A DNA stretch of 64,000 nucleotides, taken from contig CM037591.1 of NCBI GenBank assembly GCA_021018995.1, positions 4,966,001 through 5,030,000 on the forward strand, written 5' to 3'. The stretch comes from Chloranthus sessilifolius (lineage: Eukaryota > Streptophyta > Magnoliopsida > Chloranthales > Chloranthaceae). This document shows, in pieces, positions 35,711-46,483 of the stretch. The stretch's first letter is position 1. Every line of letters begins with the position of its first letter. Position numbers and translations under genes: made by a program. A model generated the notes under the pieces. That model was not told where the DNA came from, did no database searches, and worked only from the letters and a program-made list of their open reading frames with translations.

Positions 35711-38409
35711 TGTAATGACTCGAATTTTTTTCGAATTTATTTAATGGTGTAGATGTGTTTTACACCGTGCACATTGTTATTGCTCCACACCGGAACCAAA
35801 CTTATTTGAGAAAATTTTATGTAAGTTTAAGTTATGCAATACCTCATTTCACTTTTCTTCTTCTTAAGAAACCCTAGCCGTCTCTTTTCTTTTCATCTTA
35901 AGAAATCCTAGCCGTCACAACTTCTTCTCCACCCACCCTTTTCTAAAATCCCCTAATCTCTTCCCTAAAATCTTTGGTTTGTGCTTCACAAAGAACACCG
36001 CGATTTATTTCCGCCGTCAAGATTGAGGAGGAGGAAGACGGAGTAATCGGGGACGAGCTATCGCTTAGAACGTCGATCTTACTACCGTAAATCACCGTTG
36101 TTCTACTGATCACACTTCAAGAGGTGGGTATTCGCCAATCCATCTTGTACTTCTCAGATCCCGTCGCGTAGGATACGTTCGATCGCGTATCGACGGGCTA
36201 ATAAAATGGACCATAGATTTATTTTCATAACAAATTGCTTTTGGGAATGAAATGATGATCCTTAGTTCAAATATTAATTTTAATTACTTTCTGTTATATG
36301 TTGGGTTTATTCTCGGAAACCTAACATGTTCAGAAATCTCAAAAGTTGATAGATCGATTATTATGTTCGATCGATTGAATTATGAGCAAATTGTGACAGT
36401 GCGCTAGTTTTGTTGCTCAATCGATTGAGCTTTGCCTTATAATCGAGTATATGATAGGACTTGTGGTTAATGCTTACTTGATTGATTTTGTTTGGTAATG
36501 GGAGGTCAGTTGAGACTCGTGCTTATATTATATTGTATTCAAGAGTGGAGTTATAAAATATATTATATTTTATCTTATTTAATCTCTTTTTAACTAATAA
36601 AGCATTATATGTTTTATATTATATGATTATTACTTTCCTTCATACGTCACCCTACTTAAGCATTAAAATATTATATTAATGTAATTGTTTTATAAGACAT
36701 GAATGATAGTATTTTATTAATATAACCCACCTTATTCTAATGATTGGGCACACAAAACTCTGTTTCAAATTCTTTTCATGTCGATCGATCGATTCTGAAC
36801 CAAACTAACCGTGTATACTTTATTAAATTCGATCGATCGATTCCTTATGTTCGATCGATCGATTCTGGGCAAAATTGATTAATAACTAAACTGCTCTATT
36901 TAACTACAATTATTTCTGACACTTTATTATAGTGATTGATCGATCATTCTGTTCGATCGATCGACCCACCCTATTCTGGATTGAACTTGGCCTTCAATCC
37001 GTTGATAGCTATATTATATTATGTAATGATGCTTAGAAGTATAAATGATTACAATATAATATATTTTGTTATAACACTCAATACGCCTGTGACTTTATTA
37101 TATTTAATATACACTTGGGGTTTTGTTATATCAGCTTACGTCATAGAACTAAGGAAATGTTGCATATTATATTATTATATTAATATATACGTTACTGACA
37201 CTTGTTATATTATAATAATTATATAAGGTAATATTAATATATAAGCTACTGACACTTGTTATATTATAATAATTATATAAGGTAATATTATTATATTAAT
37301 ATATAAGTCACTGACACTTAAATGTTATATTATATATATTATAATAATTATATAACTTACCTTAAAACAGATGAGTACTATTAGATTAAGCATACATTTG
37401 GGCAATTGACCAGTTATAAGGGCTCGTTAACCTTTATTATCGGTCGACCCTTGTGTGTGATTGATCGATTTTGAACAGAACTGAACCACTGTGTAATTTA
37501 AATTGCTTTAAATTCGACCGTTCAATTCTCATCCAAACAGACGACTGTACTTACCTTTTTATTTCACTTTACTCACGACCAAACTTTAATATACCTTTCG
37601 ATTGATGGTTGTTATTCACTTAACCTTTAAAATAATAATATCTTTCTATTTGAGCATTTTATAATAATACTATATATATATATATGACTTTATCACTTTA
37701 ACGCGACCACTTCGATAACACGAAGTGTTAGAAATTCGATGCCTCGTGAAAATCGAACTTTGACTTTTACGTTTTCAAAATCACACTATTATTTACCTTA
37801 GTCTATATTTATTGGTGTGTTGTGTAAATATTTATATACGTATATCCATAATGTAATCTCAAATGTAAATTTATCCATTGAGTAGGATAAGTCTATGCTT
37901 CTATCCTTGTTATGATCATGAGTTAGGGATACGTGAGTGTATGCGATCATGCCTATACTTGGGCGTGGAGATTTGCTGAGATGGTATCGAAGCAAGGAAT
38001 ACATCGTATTCACATGCCTTACAACCCATGGTGGTATGAGACATCATGCCGAGGAGGGTGAGTGCGAATCAGTGTAGGCTCGTATATGGTGGCATATACG
38101 GTGACCCTATCGCCCCCGAATTCTAATATGATAGGATAAGATATGAGTTAAGGTACGAGGTTTGAACCTCTAGGCCATAGTCATGGTGGGGTTCCTTTCA
38201 AGATCACATGAAACTCAGAATGTAGGCATTCATGTACGGATGCAATACTTCTATGGTAAGTATGGGCTGTCACACGAGGTACATCTAAGTTACTACGGAA
38301 CCCGTCCCTTGTGAAGCGTGGTTTGTGAAGCTTACCGCACGATGGTTTGCTGTGGATTCAGGTAATAAAAGTATGATAAGATATGCACGAGTATGATAAT
38401 AAGACACCG

Positions 38410-39718
38410 CTGGAAGGCTATCTGTGGAACGTGGCCTTCGTATGCTAAATGGATCAGGTTCAAGTGGGGTTGCGGTTCTCAGATAAGGTTTTGGGATGAT
38501 ATTTGGGTTCGTGTTTGTCTTAAAACCATATTTCCGGACATCTATGCCATTTCCACCAATCAAGGGGGGGGGGGGATCAACGATTTTGTCACGGAATCAA
38601 GTGGGGGTAGGATATGGGAGGTCTCTACCCGCCGATCTCTAAGGTGCGAGGGGATAGTCTCCTTTACCAGCCTACTGTCTATGACTTATTCTACCCTCCC
38701 TAATGTGCAGCGTCAAGACCAGCGGATATGTGCTGCTAACAAAGATGGCAGTTTCAGCGTGAAGACTTATTATCGGATGTTCACATGCCGTCCTCTTATC
38801 AAATTCCAAGGAGCTATGTTGTGGAAAACGGGGATCCCTCCTAAGGTTAGATTCTTTGCTTGGTCGTTACTCAAAGGGAAAGTCCTAACCATTGGTCAGC
38901 TCATCCGTCGGGGAAAGGAGATGAACAATCTATGTGTAATGTGTCACCAACAGAAAGAGTCTGCTGAGCACTTGTTTCTCCACTGTCAGATGGCCTACAA
39001 GGTCTGGGGTGCGATTCTTAGGTTTTTTGGCATCGTTTGGGTTACCCCTCCAACTACTGCCCAACAACTCTTTTCTTGGACAACCTCAAGGGGTTAGGGG
39101 AGCTGGCCAGGTACCTGCTTCCAAAGCAGGAGACTTGAGTTCGAATCCCCTCCCGCCCTTGAGGCCACCCTAGGGATTTATATCCATTTGCTAACTCGAC
39201 TTGTACTGAAATAGGGGTGCGCATGTGCCCTTGGGATTAGGCGGGTGCTCTAAGAGGCCCGGGTGCGCATGTGCCCTTGGGATTAGGCGGGTGCTCTAAG
39301 AGGCCCGGGTATCCAAGTTATAAAAAAAAAAAACTCTTGGCTTGGACATCGGCCAGTTTTGAGGATCAGCTTCGGCACTGGCACTACTGGAAGGTGGCGT
39401 TCTTCGCGGTCTGTTGGAATTTATGGCTTGAAAGGAATGAAAGGACCTTCGCTAATAAACTGAGTCCGATGGGGGTGGTCATCAAGTCTGTTAGGGATTG
39501 TATGTCTATGTGGGTTTCCAGCCATTGGGACGCTGATGGGGAGCAGTCCGCGCCTTGGGATCCGGGTTAGATTTTAGTAGCTCTGTCCCTGTCCTAGAGG
39601 CTGTGCCGGGGTCTTGGATTGTTTTGTTTTTTAGTTTTTGTGTTTGCTTTTTGTGTCGGTGTAAGTTTATTCAACGTCTTGCTGGTTTTTAATACTATTA
39701 CTATTACCGATAAAAAAA
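38410..39718 (+). mobile_element. 5'-truncated L1-type LINE inserted in the right LTR, with its own SINE insertion
   Basis: AAGACACCG flanks it (38401-38409 and 39719-39727). The frame 38393-39097 encodes the end of ORF2: GCGSQIRFWDDIWV, WKTGIPPKVRFFAWSLLKGK and the zinc-binding CVMCHQQKESAEHLFLHC of the zf-RVT domain. After the SINE, the frame resumes at 39337 and ends with WNLWLERNERTFAN and a stop at 39568. A 3'UTR and a short A tail (39712-39719) close it. Apart from the SINE the reading frame looks well kept, so the insertion is younger than the LTR. Reverse transcriptase and endonuclease domains are lost by 5' truncation. Confidence 0.88.
39083..39332 (+). mobile_element. tRNA-derived SINE inserted in the LINE
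   Basis: About 250 bp with a pol III promoter: A-box-like GAGCTGGCCAGG (39101-39112) and B box GAGTTCGAATCCCC (39137-39150), then an unrelated body and an A tail (39322-39333). Flanking copies ACTCTTTTCTTGGACA (39067-39082) and ACTCTTGGCTTGGACA (39333-39348) are a 16-bp target duplication with two differences. The body holds a 46-bp tandem duplication (GGGTGCGCATG at 39215 and 39261). I do not recognise the family. Confidence 0.85.
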
Positions 39719-40353
39719 AGACACCGTTGTCTAGGGCAGCATAAGATTAGGAACTTAAGTCTCTGTATGTGTCGTTCCTTGCATAGCCACCGTAAGGGCA
39801 ACACCGTCTTCAGTCAAGACGGGTCTTTGGGAGATAGAGTTGAGTCGCAAACCGCCCCTGTGACTGGATGAGGTGTATGATGAGTATGATATAGAGGGCT
39901 TTATGATATGGTGGTATGATACTATGGTGATCCTCATATGGTAGCTACGAATGTTGATTTCATTGACTCCGTGAGCGTCGAGTATCAAGAGCCTTGGGAG
40001 GGCAACTTCGCTGGTTATCAAGAGGACTTTGGTGTTGATTTTAATCCGAGCGCCGATTACTGACTGATGTAGACTTGGTATTGAGTTTCGTTGGATATTA
40101 TTATTGTTGACTCTATGCTTTCTTGTATCGGATTTGTCTCTGACCTTTATTGGATTTATCGCTTTTGTTCATATTCGTGGTTGCCATTTGTTTCACTTTT
40201 ATTTGTTGGCTTTTACGGATTTCGTGAAACCTTATTTGCGCAAGAACTTTGATTATGTGTATGTGCGCTTAGCGTATCTAGGATGCGTGCGGGTCTTAAC
40301 TCAGAATTCTAGGCCCTTCGGGATGGGGTAAAATTTCGTGTCTTAACAAAAGT

Positions 40354-42963
40354 ATTATAGGAAGACAAGATTTTCTTGAATAAAATTCTCTTTGTTTTAT
40401 GCGTGAAAACTTGAAGTTATCTTAGCGGATGAGAACCGCAAGTCTTTTCTTCTTGTTCAATATTTTGCATAAAAGGTGAGTTATATTATTAAATTCTGAT
40501 TTTTTTTATTTTGAATCTTCTCCTATACAACTCTACATCACAAAATTTGGTAAGATTTTACATAATAGGGAGGGTTGGTCCTATCTTGGGCACAAGCTGA
40601 CACATGCTTTGTTTATCCAAGTGGTTGGCTTTGAGATTAGCTTCCCATGCACAAGTTGAAAGAAAACATCTTGTCAATCCCTATGGCTTCTTAGTTGACC
40701 AAATCTCCAACAGAGATGATCTGCAATCACACTGATTGGGTCTGAGTACGTAGTAACCTGAGTTTGAGATTAAGGTAGTCGCATTTCCTCTCATTGGTTC
40801 TTTTTTTTTTTGTTTGGAGGGAGCGAGCGATTGTCTTTTTCCTGCACCAGTTCACATTAAGGCCTTGTTTGACAAAACTCATGAAATTTTTTATATGTTT
40901 TTTTTACTTTACATGGGTTTGTAAATAAATGAACTCATGGGAAGTTTTATTTCTAGAATTTTACAGTGGTTTGGTTTTTATTTTTTTCAGCTGTTTGGCT
41001 ACACTTGTGGAAAATTATTTTTGTAAGGTACCATAATCACACCATGTGAACCTGTAACCTCGCCCATGTCCTCGGGCCAAAATGTATTAATCGCTTAATT
41101 GATATTTGCTCCAACTTTTTACAAGATCGGTCTTGAGATCATGGGCATAACCTCGGATGGTTATTTTTTTTTCCGTGGTACACATCCCAAATAGTAACTC
41201 TAAACTCGTGATACATACATCAAGCTCAAATATGAATCAAGGGTATTTTTTGGAATCGGTGCCACATGAAATAAAAAAACCGCCTGATGATATACCCATG
41301 ATCTCAAGATGCATCGTGTGGAATATTGGGATAAAAAACAATCGCCAATCTTTTTCACTTATGATTTTTAGATCATGACCTTCAAATCAAGTGGCCCGGA
41401 TGGTTGGGTTGCATTTAAGGCATTTGATTTGAAGGTCATGATCTAAAGAACTACTATGCAAAAGAGTGGCGCAAAACTGAATCTCTATCGTATTGATTTG
41501 ACACAATCAAGTGTCGAATTAAATAATGGCTTTTGAGTGTATTGAATAATATGATGAAATAATGTTTGGTGCCAATCTTTTTCACGTAAGTTCCTTAGAT
41601 CATGAGCTTCAAATCAAATGGCTTTGATGGAGTTTTAACATGGCATGAGTTTCACATAACAATTGGCTCAGATGGTTGGGTTGCATTTAAGTCATTTGAT
41701 TTGAAGGTCATGATCTAAAGAACTACCATGCAAAAGAGTGGCGCAAAACTGAATCTCTATCGTATTGATTTGGCACAATCAAGTGTTGAATTAAATAATG
41801 GCTTTTAGTGTATTGAATAATATGATGAAATAATGTTCGGTGCCAATCTTTTTCACTTAAGATCTTTAGATCATGAGCTTCAAATCAAATGGCTTTGATG
41901 GAGTTTTAATATGGCACGCGTTTCACATAACAATTGTCGTAACATGTTACACCATGCTCACTGTCACTTTTGGGGATGTGCACCACGTGGAATTAACACC
42001 TGGCCGTCTGATACGTGGGCCATGATCTCAAGATTTATTGCGCTGAAGAAGGGACAAAAAACAATCTCCGTCATCTAATTCAATACAATCAACACTTTTA
42101 ATGGTGAAAACCTCGTCCGCAGAAACCAAATTTTCAATTGGTGCAAGAAAGGAGGGGCTTTGTTTTTTCCCCACAACATAGGCTGAAAATGTTTTCAGGA
42201 GATTTTTCCCTGGAAGTTCTGATTATCACCCTTTCAGCAAGATATACCATTATAATAGATTAAAAGATGGGGGCACAGGCAAACATCTGTCACACAAAGC
42301 CCAGAAATGGGTTAGTTCAGGGTTTGCTCATAAAAGGAATCTGAATTCTGAAAAATACTAGCAGGCCTTTTGATTGGAATAGCCAATCTGAAAAGTGCTT
42401 TTGTGCCATGTACTCCACCTAGATTCGTAAGTCATAACTTTTGATCTTAGTTGGTAACACCTAATATATACTCTCTTTTTATCCAGGGTATAGTCTCTTG
42501 CACCGTCTCTGTGTTAGTTGTTTTGATTTAATGTTTACAGATTCTATTTTAGCGATATTGTTGAACTTCATGTCAATTGTATTTTTTTAAGCTATATCTA
42601 TGTTGCTGTGAGCAGATATGTAGTGGTTGTTTTCCCTGTGATTAATTTTTATCTCCAATGCTTGGATCTGCTAGTGGATTTTTTATGTTTAAGCTATCTT
42701 AAAAAATAGTTTTACTTGAGTGCAAACTTAATCTGATATGGGGGTACGAATTACGATTTTGTACGGTCTCTAGAGATTAGATACTAGAGAAAAGTATGAT
42801 TCTTAATTTGATGGACTAGGCTGTTGAAAGAGAGTTTTCTTGTAAGTGACGGTTTTTTTATTTTTTTATTTTTCTAGTTACTGGTCAACATTTATTACCT
42901 AATTGAAAATGAGAGAAGTTCATTTGCTGCACACCTTATAACTGATAAATGTATTAATAGTAG
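40354..42963. other. Non-coding intron-like stretch with foldback and tandem repeats
   Basis: No gene. 40858-41100 begins with a TIR-like GGCCTTGTTTGACAAA. Arms AGATCGGTCTTGAGATCATG (41123) and CCATGATCTCAAGATGCATC (41298) form one copy of the window-wide foldback family. 41400-41943 is a 272-bp tandem duplication. 41990-42100 is another half copy. 42360-42950 is T-rich unique sequence resembling plant intron, with a donor-like GATTCGTAAGT at 42424 and acceptor-like TTTTTATCCAG at 42484; these are too weak to call an exon. Confidence 0.45.
41400..41943. repeat. 272-bp tandem duplication
   Basis: ATGGTTGGGTTGCATTTAAG starts at 41400 and again at 41672. The two units share the whole order through GTGGCGCAAAACTGAATCTC and GGCTTTGATGGAGTTTTAA, differing at scattered sites. 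Non-coding; it probably arose by unequal exchange within a foldback element. Confidence 0.85.
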
Positions 42964-43317
42964 CCAAGGTGTCAAACTCCGTATTGGTATCGGGTGTTGG
43001 TCCATCTTTGACTGATACGTATCGGCCGATACGGATACTGTATCGGATGATACAGATATGGTATTGCTGATATTGTATTGGTCGATATTGTTTTTTTTTT
43101 TTTGTGGAAAAGCGTAAAAAAATAATAATTGAAAAATGGTTGTATCAGTTAGTATCGGCCGACAACACCGAGACAGTATCAGCCAATACCTACCAGTAAC
43201 AGTCTGATACCCATACCATCCCTATACCTGTATCGGGGTGGTATCGGTATCAGTTCTCGACGAAACCAATACGTATCGCCGTTACGTATCTGTATCGGCC
43301 GAGTTTTGATACCAAGG
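42964..43317. mobile_element. TATCGG-rich MITE with terminal inverted repeats
   Basis: Ends CCAAGGTGTCAAACTCCG and the inverted CGAGTTTTGATACCAAGG; flanked by TAGTAG (42958-42963 and 43318-43323). The interior is almost wholly made of TATCGG, GATACG and GTATCGGCCGATACG-type short palindromes. It resembles the cores of the tandem units at 14649-17725. Confidence 0.8.
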
Positions 43318-43719
43318 TAGTAGCAATTGAATATAATCTGACTACCAACAAGCTAAAACTGCTCAAAATATTTAGCTACTGCAGTTACAGTGATGTACAT
43401 ATCCATCCATACACTTACGTAGTTGGGCAAAATTGCATACATTTCGTAGCTCTCTCGCCCCCTCTTAGTGCAAGAGATGGACGCACTAAGGCAGAGATGG
43501 TAGCTCTTGTCCTAATCTAGATGTTAATATGTTGCTGTTCCTACTTCCTACATTACTCATATGGCTCTCGTAAAGTATGTAGAAAATTGCACATTATTTA
43601 ACTAGAATAAGCAACTCATTTTCAGATGCTCTTTGGAGTTTTAGATGGAAATAACCCTGCTTTAATGTGGATTATCATTTTTGGCACTATCTAACAATAT
43701 TTGGATGGCTACTTACATC

Positions 43720-43934
43720 CATGGGTCAAAATATCGTCCGATACCGATACATATCGGACGATACGTATCAGTTTTGGACCTCACCGATACAGTATATTCA
43801 AGGTTCCGTATCGGTGCCTTTCATACAAAACTCCAAAATTTCGGACGATACATTGGAATGTATTGTCTGAAACCGATACGTATCGGTTTTGGGGTTGGAC
43901 GATACGTATCGTTTTTCCGAGATTTTAACCCATG
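43720..43934. mobile_element. Second TATCGG-rich MITE, 8-bp target duplication
   Basis: Ends CATGGGTCAAAATATCG and inverted GAGATTTTAACCCATG; flanked by CTTACATC (43712-43719 and 43935-43942). 215 bp of ATCGGACGATACGTATCGG-type palindromes. The duplication length fits hAT. It shares word content but not terminal sequence with the element at 42964. Confidence 0.85.
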
Positions 43935-45009
43935 CTTACATCTACGTCTCTACTTGTGCTACTATCTGTGATATTTGTCGTGTTCCTGGCACTCTTAATT
44001 GGTTGTACTTGTATTTATCTGGCATTTTTTTGTTGTGACTGTGGTATGTGGTTTGAGTTGATTAACCATTTCTATGATGAGCTTTAGAACATCTTTTCCA
44101 TGTAATGCCCTCCAGTGGAGTACGGTGAGCATCCTCCAAGGTCCGCTTGACACCCAGATTTCAATGTCCTCCAATTGACTGATTTCAATGGCCCAGATTT
44201 CAAGTCTCAAAACACACGGTGGAGATGAGTGTTTAAAAAAAGATGATCTAAACAATGAACCTGAGCTCCATGCGGCACCAAAACAGTATTTTGGGGTGCC
44301 ACGTGGAGCTCCACGTTGGACCTACATATTTTGGGTGCCACATGAGAGCTCCATATGGACCTTGGTGTATGGTGAAGGTACCTAATTGGGATATATATAT
44401 AAGAGAAAATGGAGAGTGCGTCCGGATGGAAAGTAGGTCCCTGCACCCGGACGCCTGATCACTTGCCAACCCAAAACAACACTCGTTTTGGGATGTGGTT
44501 TAAAAGAACATTATTTTTTAGACTTTTTTTCATTTGATGGGTTAAAGCTACCATAAAGCACCACAAAACTGCTGCATTGAATTTGGACCCCTGTGACCAC
44601 ATTTTCAACGGTGGATAGATATTGGATTGTGCCTACAATTTTTGGGTGGCACTTCATCGATCTTATCCAAGCGGCTGTGCACACCCCATCCTCGTGATGG
44701 GTGCCACATGATGCCCAGCTCGTGTGGACGCATAGTCCCAGCCCTCATATATATATATATATATATATAACCCGATTGGGGGGGGGGGTGTGGTTGAACC
44801 CTTGAGGATGGGTGTAACTCGCTGATCACGTGATCTGCATCTGGGTCGCTGCATCCGGATGCATATCCTGCTACTCTGTGTGTGTGCGTGCGCGCGTGCG
44901 TGTGTGTGTGTGTGTGTGTATATATATAAAATTTTCACTTTTTTTTTTCCTTGAATTATATCTCATCATGCGTATTCATTGATGATTTGATTATCTGTTG
45001 TGTGTGCAG
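43935..45009. other. End of leader intron: foldback, repeat copy and microsatellites
   Basis: No gene. A tight hairpin at 44263-44312 pairs GAGCTCCATGCGGCACCAAA with its near-perfect inverse ending ACGTGGAGCTC. 44440-44700 (CCCAAAACAACACTCGTTTT, then GTGCATTGAATTT-like and GGTGGCACTTCATCGATC) is one copy of a repeat whose other copy is in the eRF1 3'UTR intron (46600-46850). AT and GT microsatellites lie at 44744-44769 and 44876-44928. The stretch ends with the acceptor TGTGTGCAG at 45001-45009. Confidence 0.6.
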
Positions 45010-45052
45010 GTAGATAGCTTTTTCCCTTGCATTCTCTCTGATCTCTCTCGCA

Positions 45053-46366
45053 ATGGCAGATGGTCATGAAACTGATAAGAACATTGAGATCTGGAAGATC
45101 AAGAAACTGATCAAGGCTTTAGAAGCCGCAAGAGGCAATGGCACCAGTATGATCTCTCTGATCATGCCACCGCGTGATCAAATAGCTCGGGTCACTAAGA
45201 TGTTGGGTGACGAATTCGGAACTGCTTCAAACATCAAGAGTAGAGTGAACCGGCAGTCTGTCTTGGGTGCCATCACCTCTGCTCAGCAGAGGCTGAAACT
45301 CTACAACAAGGTTCCTCCCAATGGGTTGGTTCTATACACCGGCACTATCGTAACTGAAGATGGAAAAGAAAAGAAGGTTACGATTGATTTTGAGCCTTTT
45401 AAGCCCATTAATGCATCACTGTACCTCTGTGATAACAAATTCCATACTGAGGCCTTAAACGAACTTTTGGAATCTGATGATAAATTTGGTTTCATAGTTA
45501 TGGATGGAAATGGAACCCTTTTCGGAACTTTAAGTGGCAATACACGTGAGGTCCTGCATAAGTTCACCGTTGATCTCCCAAAGAAACACGGAAGAGGAGG
45601 GCAGTCTGCTTTGCGATTTGCTCGGCTTCGGATGGAGAAACGTCACAATTATGTGAGGAAAACAGCCGAGCTAGCTACGCAATTCTACATTAATCCTGCC
45701 ACGAGTCAGCCGAATGTCTCGGGACTGATTCTAGCTGGTTCTGCTGATTTCAAAACCGAGCTGAGCCAGTCCGACATGTTTGATCCCCGTCTCCAAGCAA
45801 AGATACTCAATGTGGTTGATGTCTCTTATGGAGGGGAGAATGGTTTCAACCAGGCAATCGAACTGTCCTCAGAGATATTATCTAACGTGAAGTTCATACA
45901 GGAAAAGCGATTAATCGGAAAGTACTTTGAAGAAATAAGCCAAGATACAGGCAAGTATGTTTTCGGGGTGGACGACACCCTGAAGACTCTTGAAATGGGT
46001 GCCGTAGAGATCCTCATTGTGTGGGAAAATCTAGATATCAACAGGTACACGGTAAAGAACACAGTTACTGGGGAAATCATTATAATGCATTTGAACAAAG
46101 AGCAAGAGGGCGATCAGAGCAATTTCCGTGACACAATTACCAATACCGATTTAGAAGTTCAAGAGAAGATGTCCCTTTTGGAGTGGTTTGCGAATGAATA
46201 CAAGCGTTTCGGGTGCACCCTCGAGTTCGTAACCAACAAGTCGCAGGAGGGGTCTCAGTTCTGTAGAGGGTTTGGCGGTATTGGGGGTATCCTTCGTTAC
46301 CAGCTTGACATAAGGTCATTTGACGAGCTTTCTGACAATGGAGAGGATTTCGATGATTCTGAATAG
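45053..46366 (+). CDS. eRF1: Eukaryotic peptide chain release factor subunit 1 (eRF1), complete
   Basis: eRF1 reads all three stop codons in the ribosomal A site and, with the GTPase eRF3, triggers release of the finished protein in the cytoplasm. The 437-residue product has the full family length and no introns in the CDS. N-terminal stop-recognition domain: GTS at 30-32, TASNIKS with NIKS at 60-63, YLCDNKF at 124-130. Middle domain: GGQ at 182-184 in [20 protein letters not shown], the peptidyl-tRNA hydrolysis loop. C-terminal eRF3-binding domain ends in the acidic [14 protein letters not shown]. The ATG context AGCAATGGC is good and no upstream in-frame start exists after the acceptor. The stop is TAG followed by CGG, a leaky-type context. 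All key residues are intact, so the gene looks functional. Confidence 0.98.
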   Translation: MADGHETDKNIEIWKIKKLIKALEAARGNGTSMISLIMPPRDQIARVTKMLGDEFGTASNIKSRVNRQSVLGAITSAQQRLKLYNKVPPNGLVLYTGTIVTEDGKEKKVTIDFEPFKPINASLYLCDNKFHTEALNELLESDDKFGFIVMDGNGTLFGTLSGNTREVLHKFTVDLPKKHGRGGQSALRFARLRMEKRHNYVRKTAELATQFYINPATSQPNVSGLILAGSADFKTELSQSDMFDPRLQAKILNVVDVSYGGENGFNQAIELSSEILSNVKFIQEKRLIGKYFEEISQDTGKYVFGVDDTLKTLEMGAVEILIVWENLDINRYTVKNTVTGEIIIMHLNKEQEGDQSNFRDTITNTDLEVQEKMSLLEWFANEYKRFGCTLEFVTNKSQEGSQFCRGFGGIGGILRYQLDIRSFDELSDNGEDFDDSE

Positions 46367-46474
46367 CGGTCAATCAATTGTTTCCCCCGAGCTGGTCCGG
46401 GGAAGCCTGTGCTGGCCGTGCCAGCTGTGCCGCGCGAGGTGAACCACTGTAGATTTGCACGCACGATCTTCTAA
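46367..46474 (+). promoter_or_regulatory. In-frame readthrough extension of eRF1 (35 codons) and second stop
   Basis: After the TAG (46364-46366) the same frame stays open for 35 codons, starting CGG TCA ATC, and ends at TAA 46472-46474. A CGG triplet right after a stop is one of the known leaky plant-virus-type contexts (best shown for UGA). The second stop lies 9 nt from the probable 3'UTR splice junction, whereas the main stop lies 117 nt from it. The first should provoke exon-junction-dependent NMD and the second should not. Confidence 0.55.
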
Positions 46475-46483
46475 AATACCAAG

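Larger units (their letters stand above)
30149..40348. mobile_element. Palindromic Ty3/gypsy insertion with LTRs in opposite orientation
   Basis: One 10.2 kb insertion flanked by AAAGT on both sides (30144-30148 and 40349-40353). Left LTR: complement(30149-35120). Right LTR: 35711-40348, plus orientation. Their U3 ends face each other across 590 bp of polypurine tract and integrase/chromodomain sequence, so both outer ends are U5 ends. The outer ends form an inverted repeat (TGTCACGACCCAAAATT against TGTTAAGACACGAAATT, then TACCCCATCCCGA). LTRs are about 4.6-5.0 kb including later insertions. In the parts compared by eye they are roughly 80-85 percent alike, so the element is old. No gag, RT or primer site is present. 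Broken and incapable of normal replication. Confidence 0.8.
35711..40348 (+). repeat. Right LTR (plus orientation) of the palindromic gypsy insertion
   Basis: Starts TGTAATGACTCG and ends GTCTTAACA, directly followed by AAAGT. It matches the left LTR in inverted order throughout: the GCCGTCTC/AAGAAACCCTAG leader-like part (35870), GTACTTCTCAGATC (36150), GATCGATCGAT clusters (36350-36970), the ATATAATTAT repeats (37200-37350), TTGGGCGTGGAGA (37955) and GGGAGGGCAACTTCG (40000). No primer site follows its end. A LINE is inserted at 38410-39718. Confidence 0.8.
45010..46483 (+). other. Main eRF1 exon (5'UTR end, CDS, start of 3'UTR)
   Basis: Bounded by an acceptor (TGTGTGCAG, 45001-45009) and a donor-like AAG/GTTTGC at 46483/46484. 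Forty-three bases of leader precede the ATG; 117 bases of 3'UTR follow the stop before the donor. An earlier alternative donor, GAG/GTGAAC, is at 46438/46439. Confidence 0.6.

Noticed and set aside
42424-42495. Alternative non-coding exon of eRF1
   Set aside because: GATTCGTAAGT and TTTTTATCCAG resemble splice sites but no promoter or exon content supports them over the 21.7 kb exon. Kept only as an alternative.
45301-46373. Minus-strand ORFs of 78-90 codons under eRF1
   Set aside because: They are antisense shadows of the conserved eRF1 coding frame and have no family features of their own.
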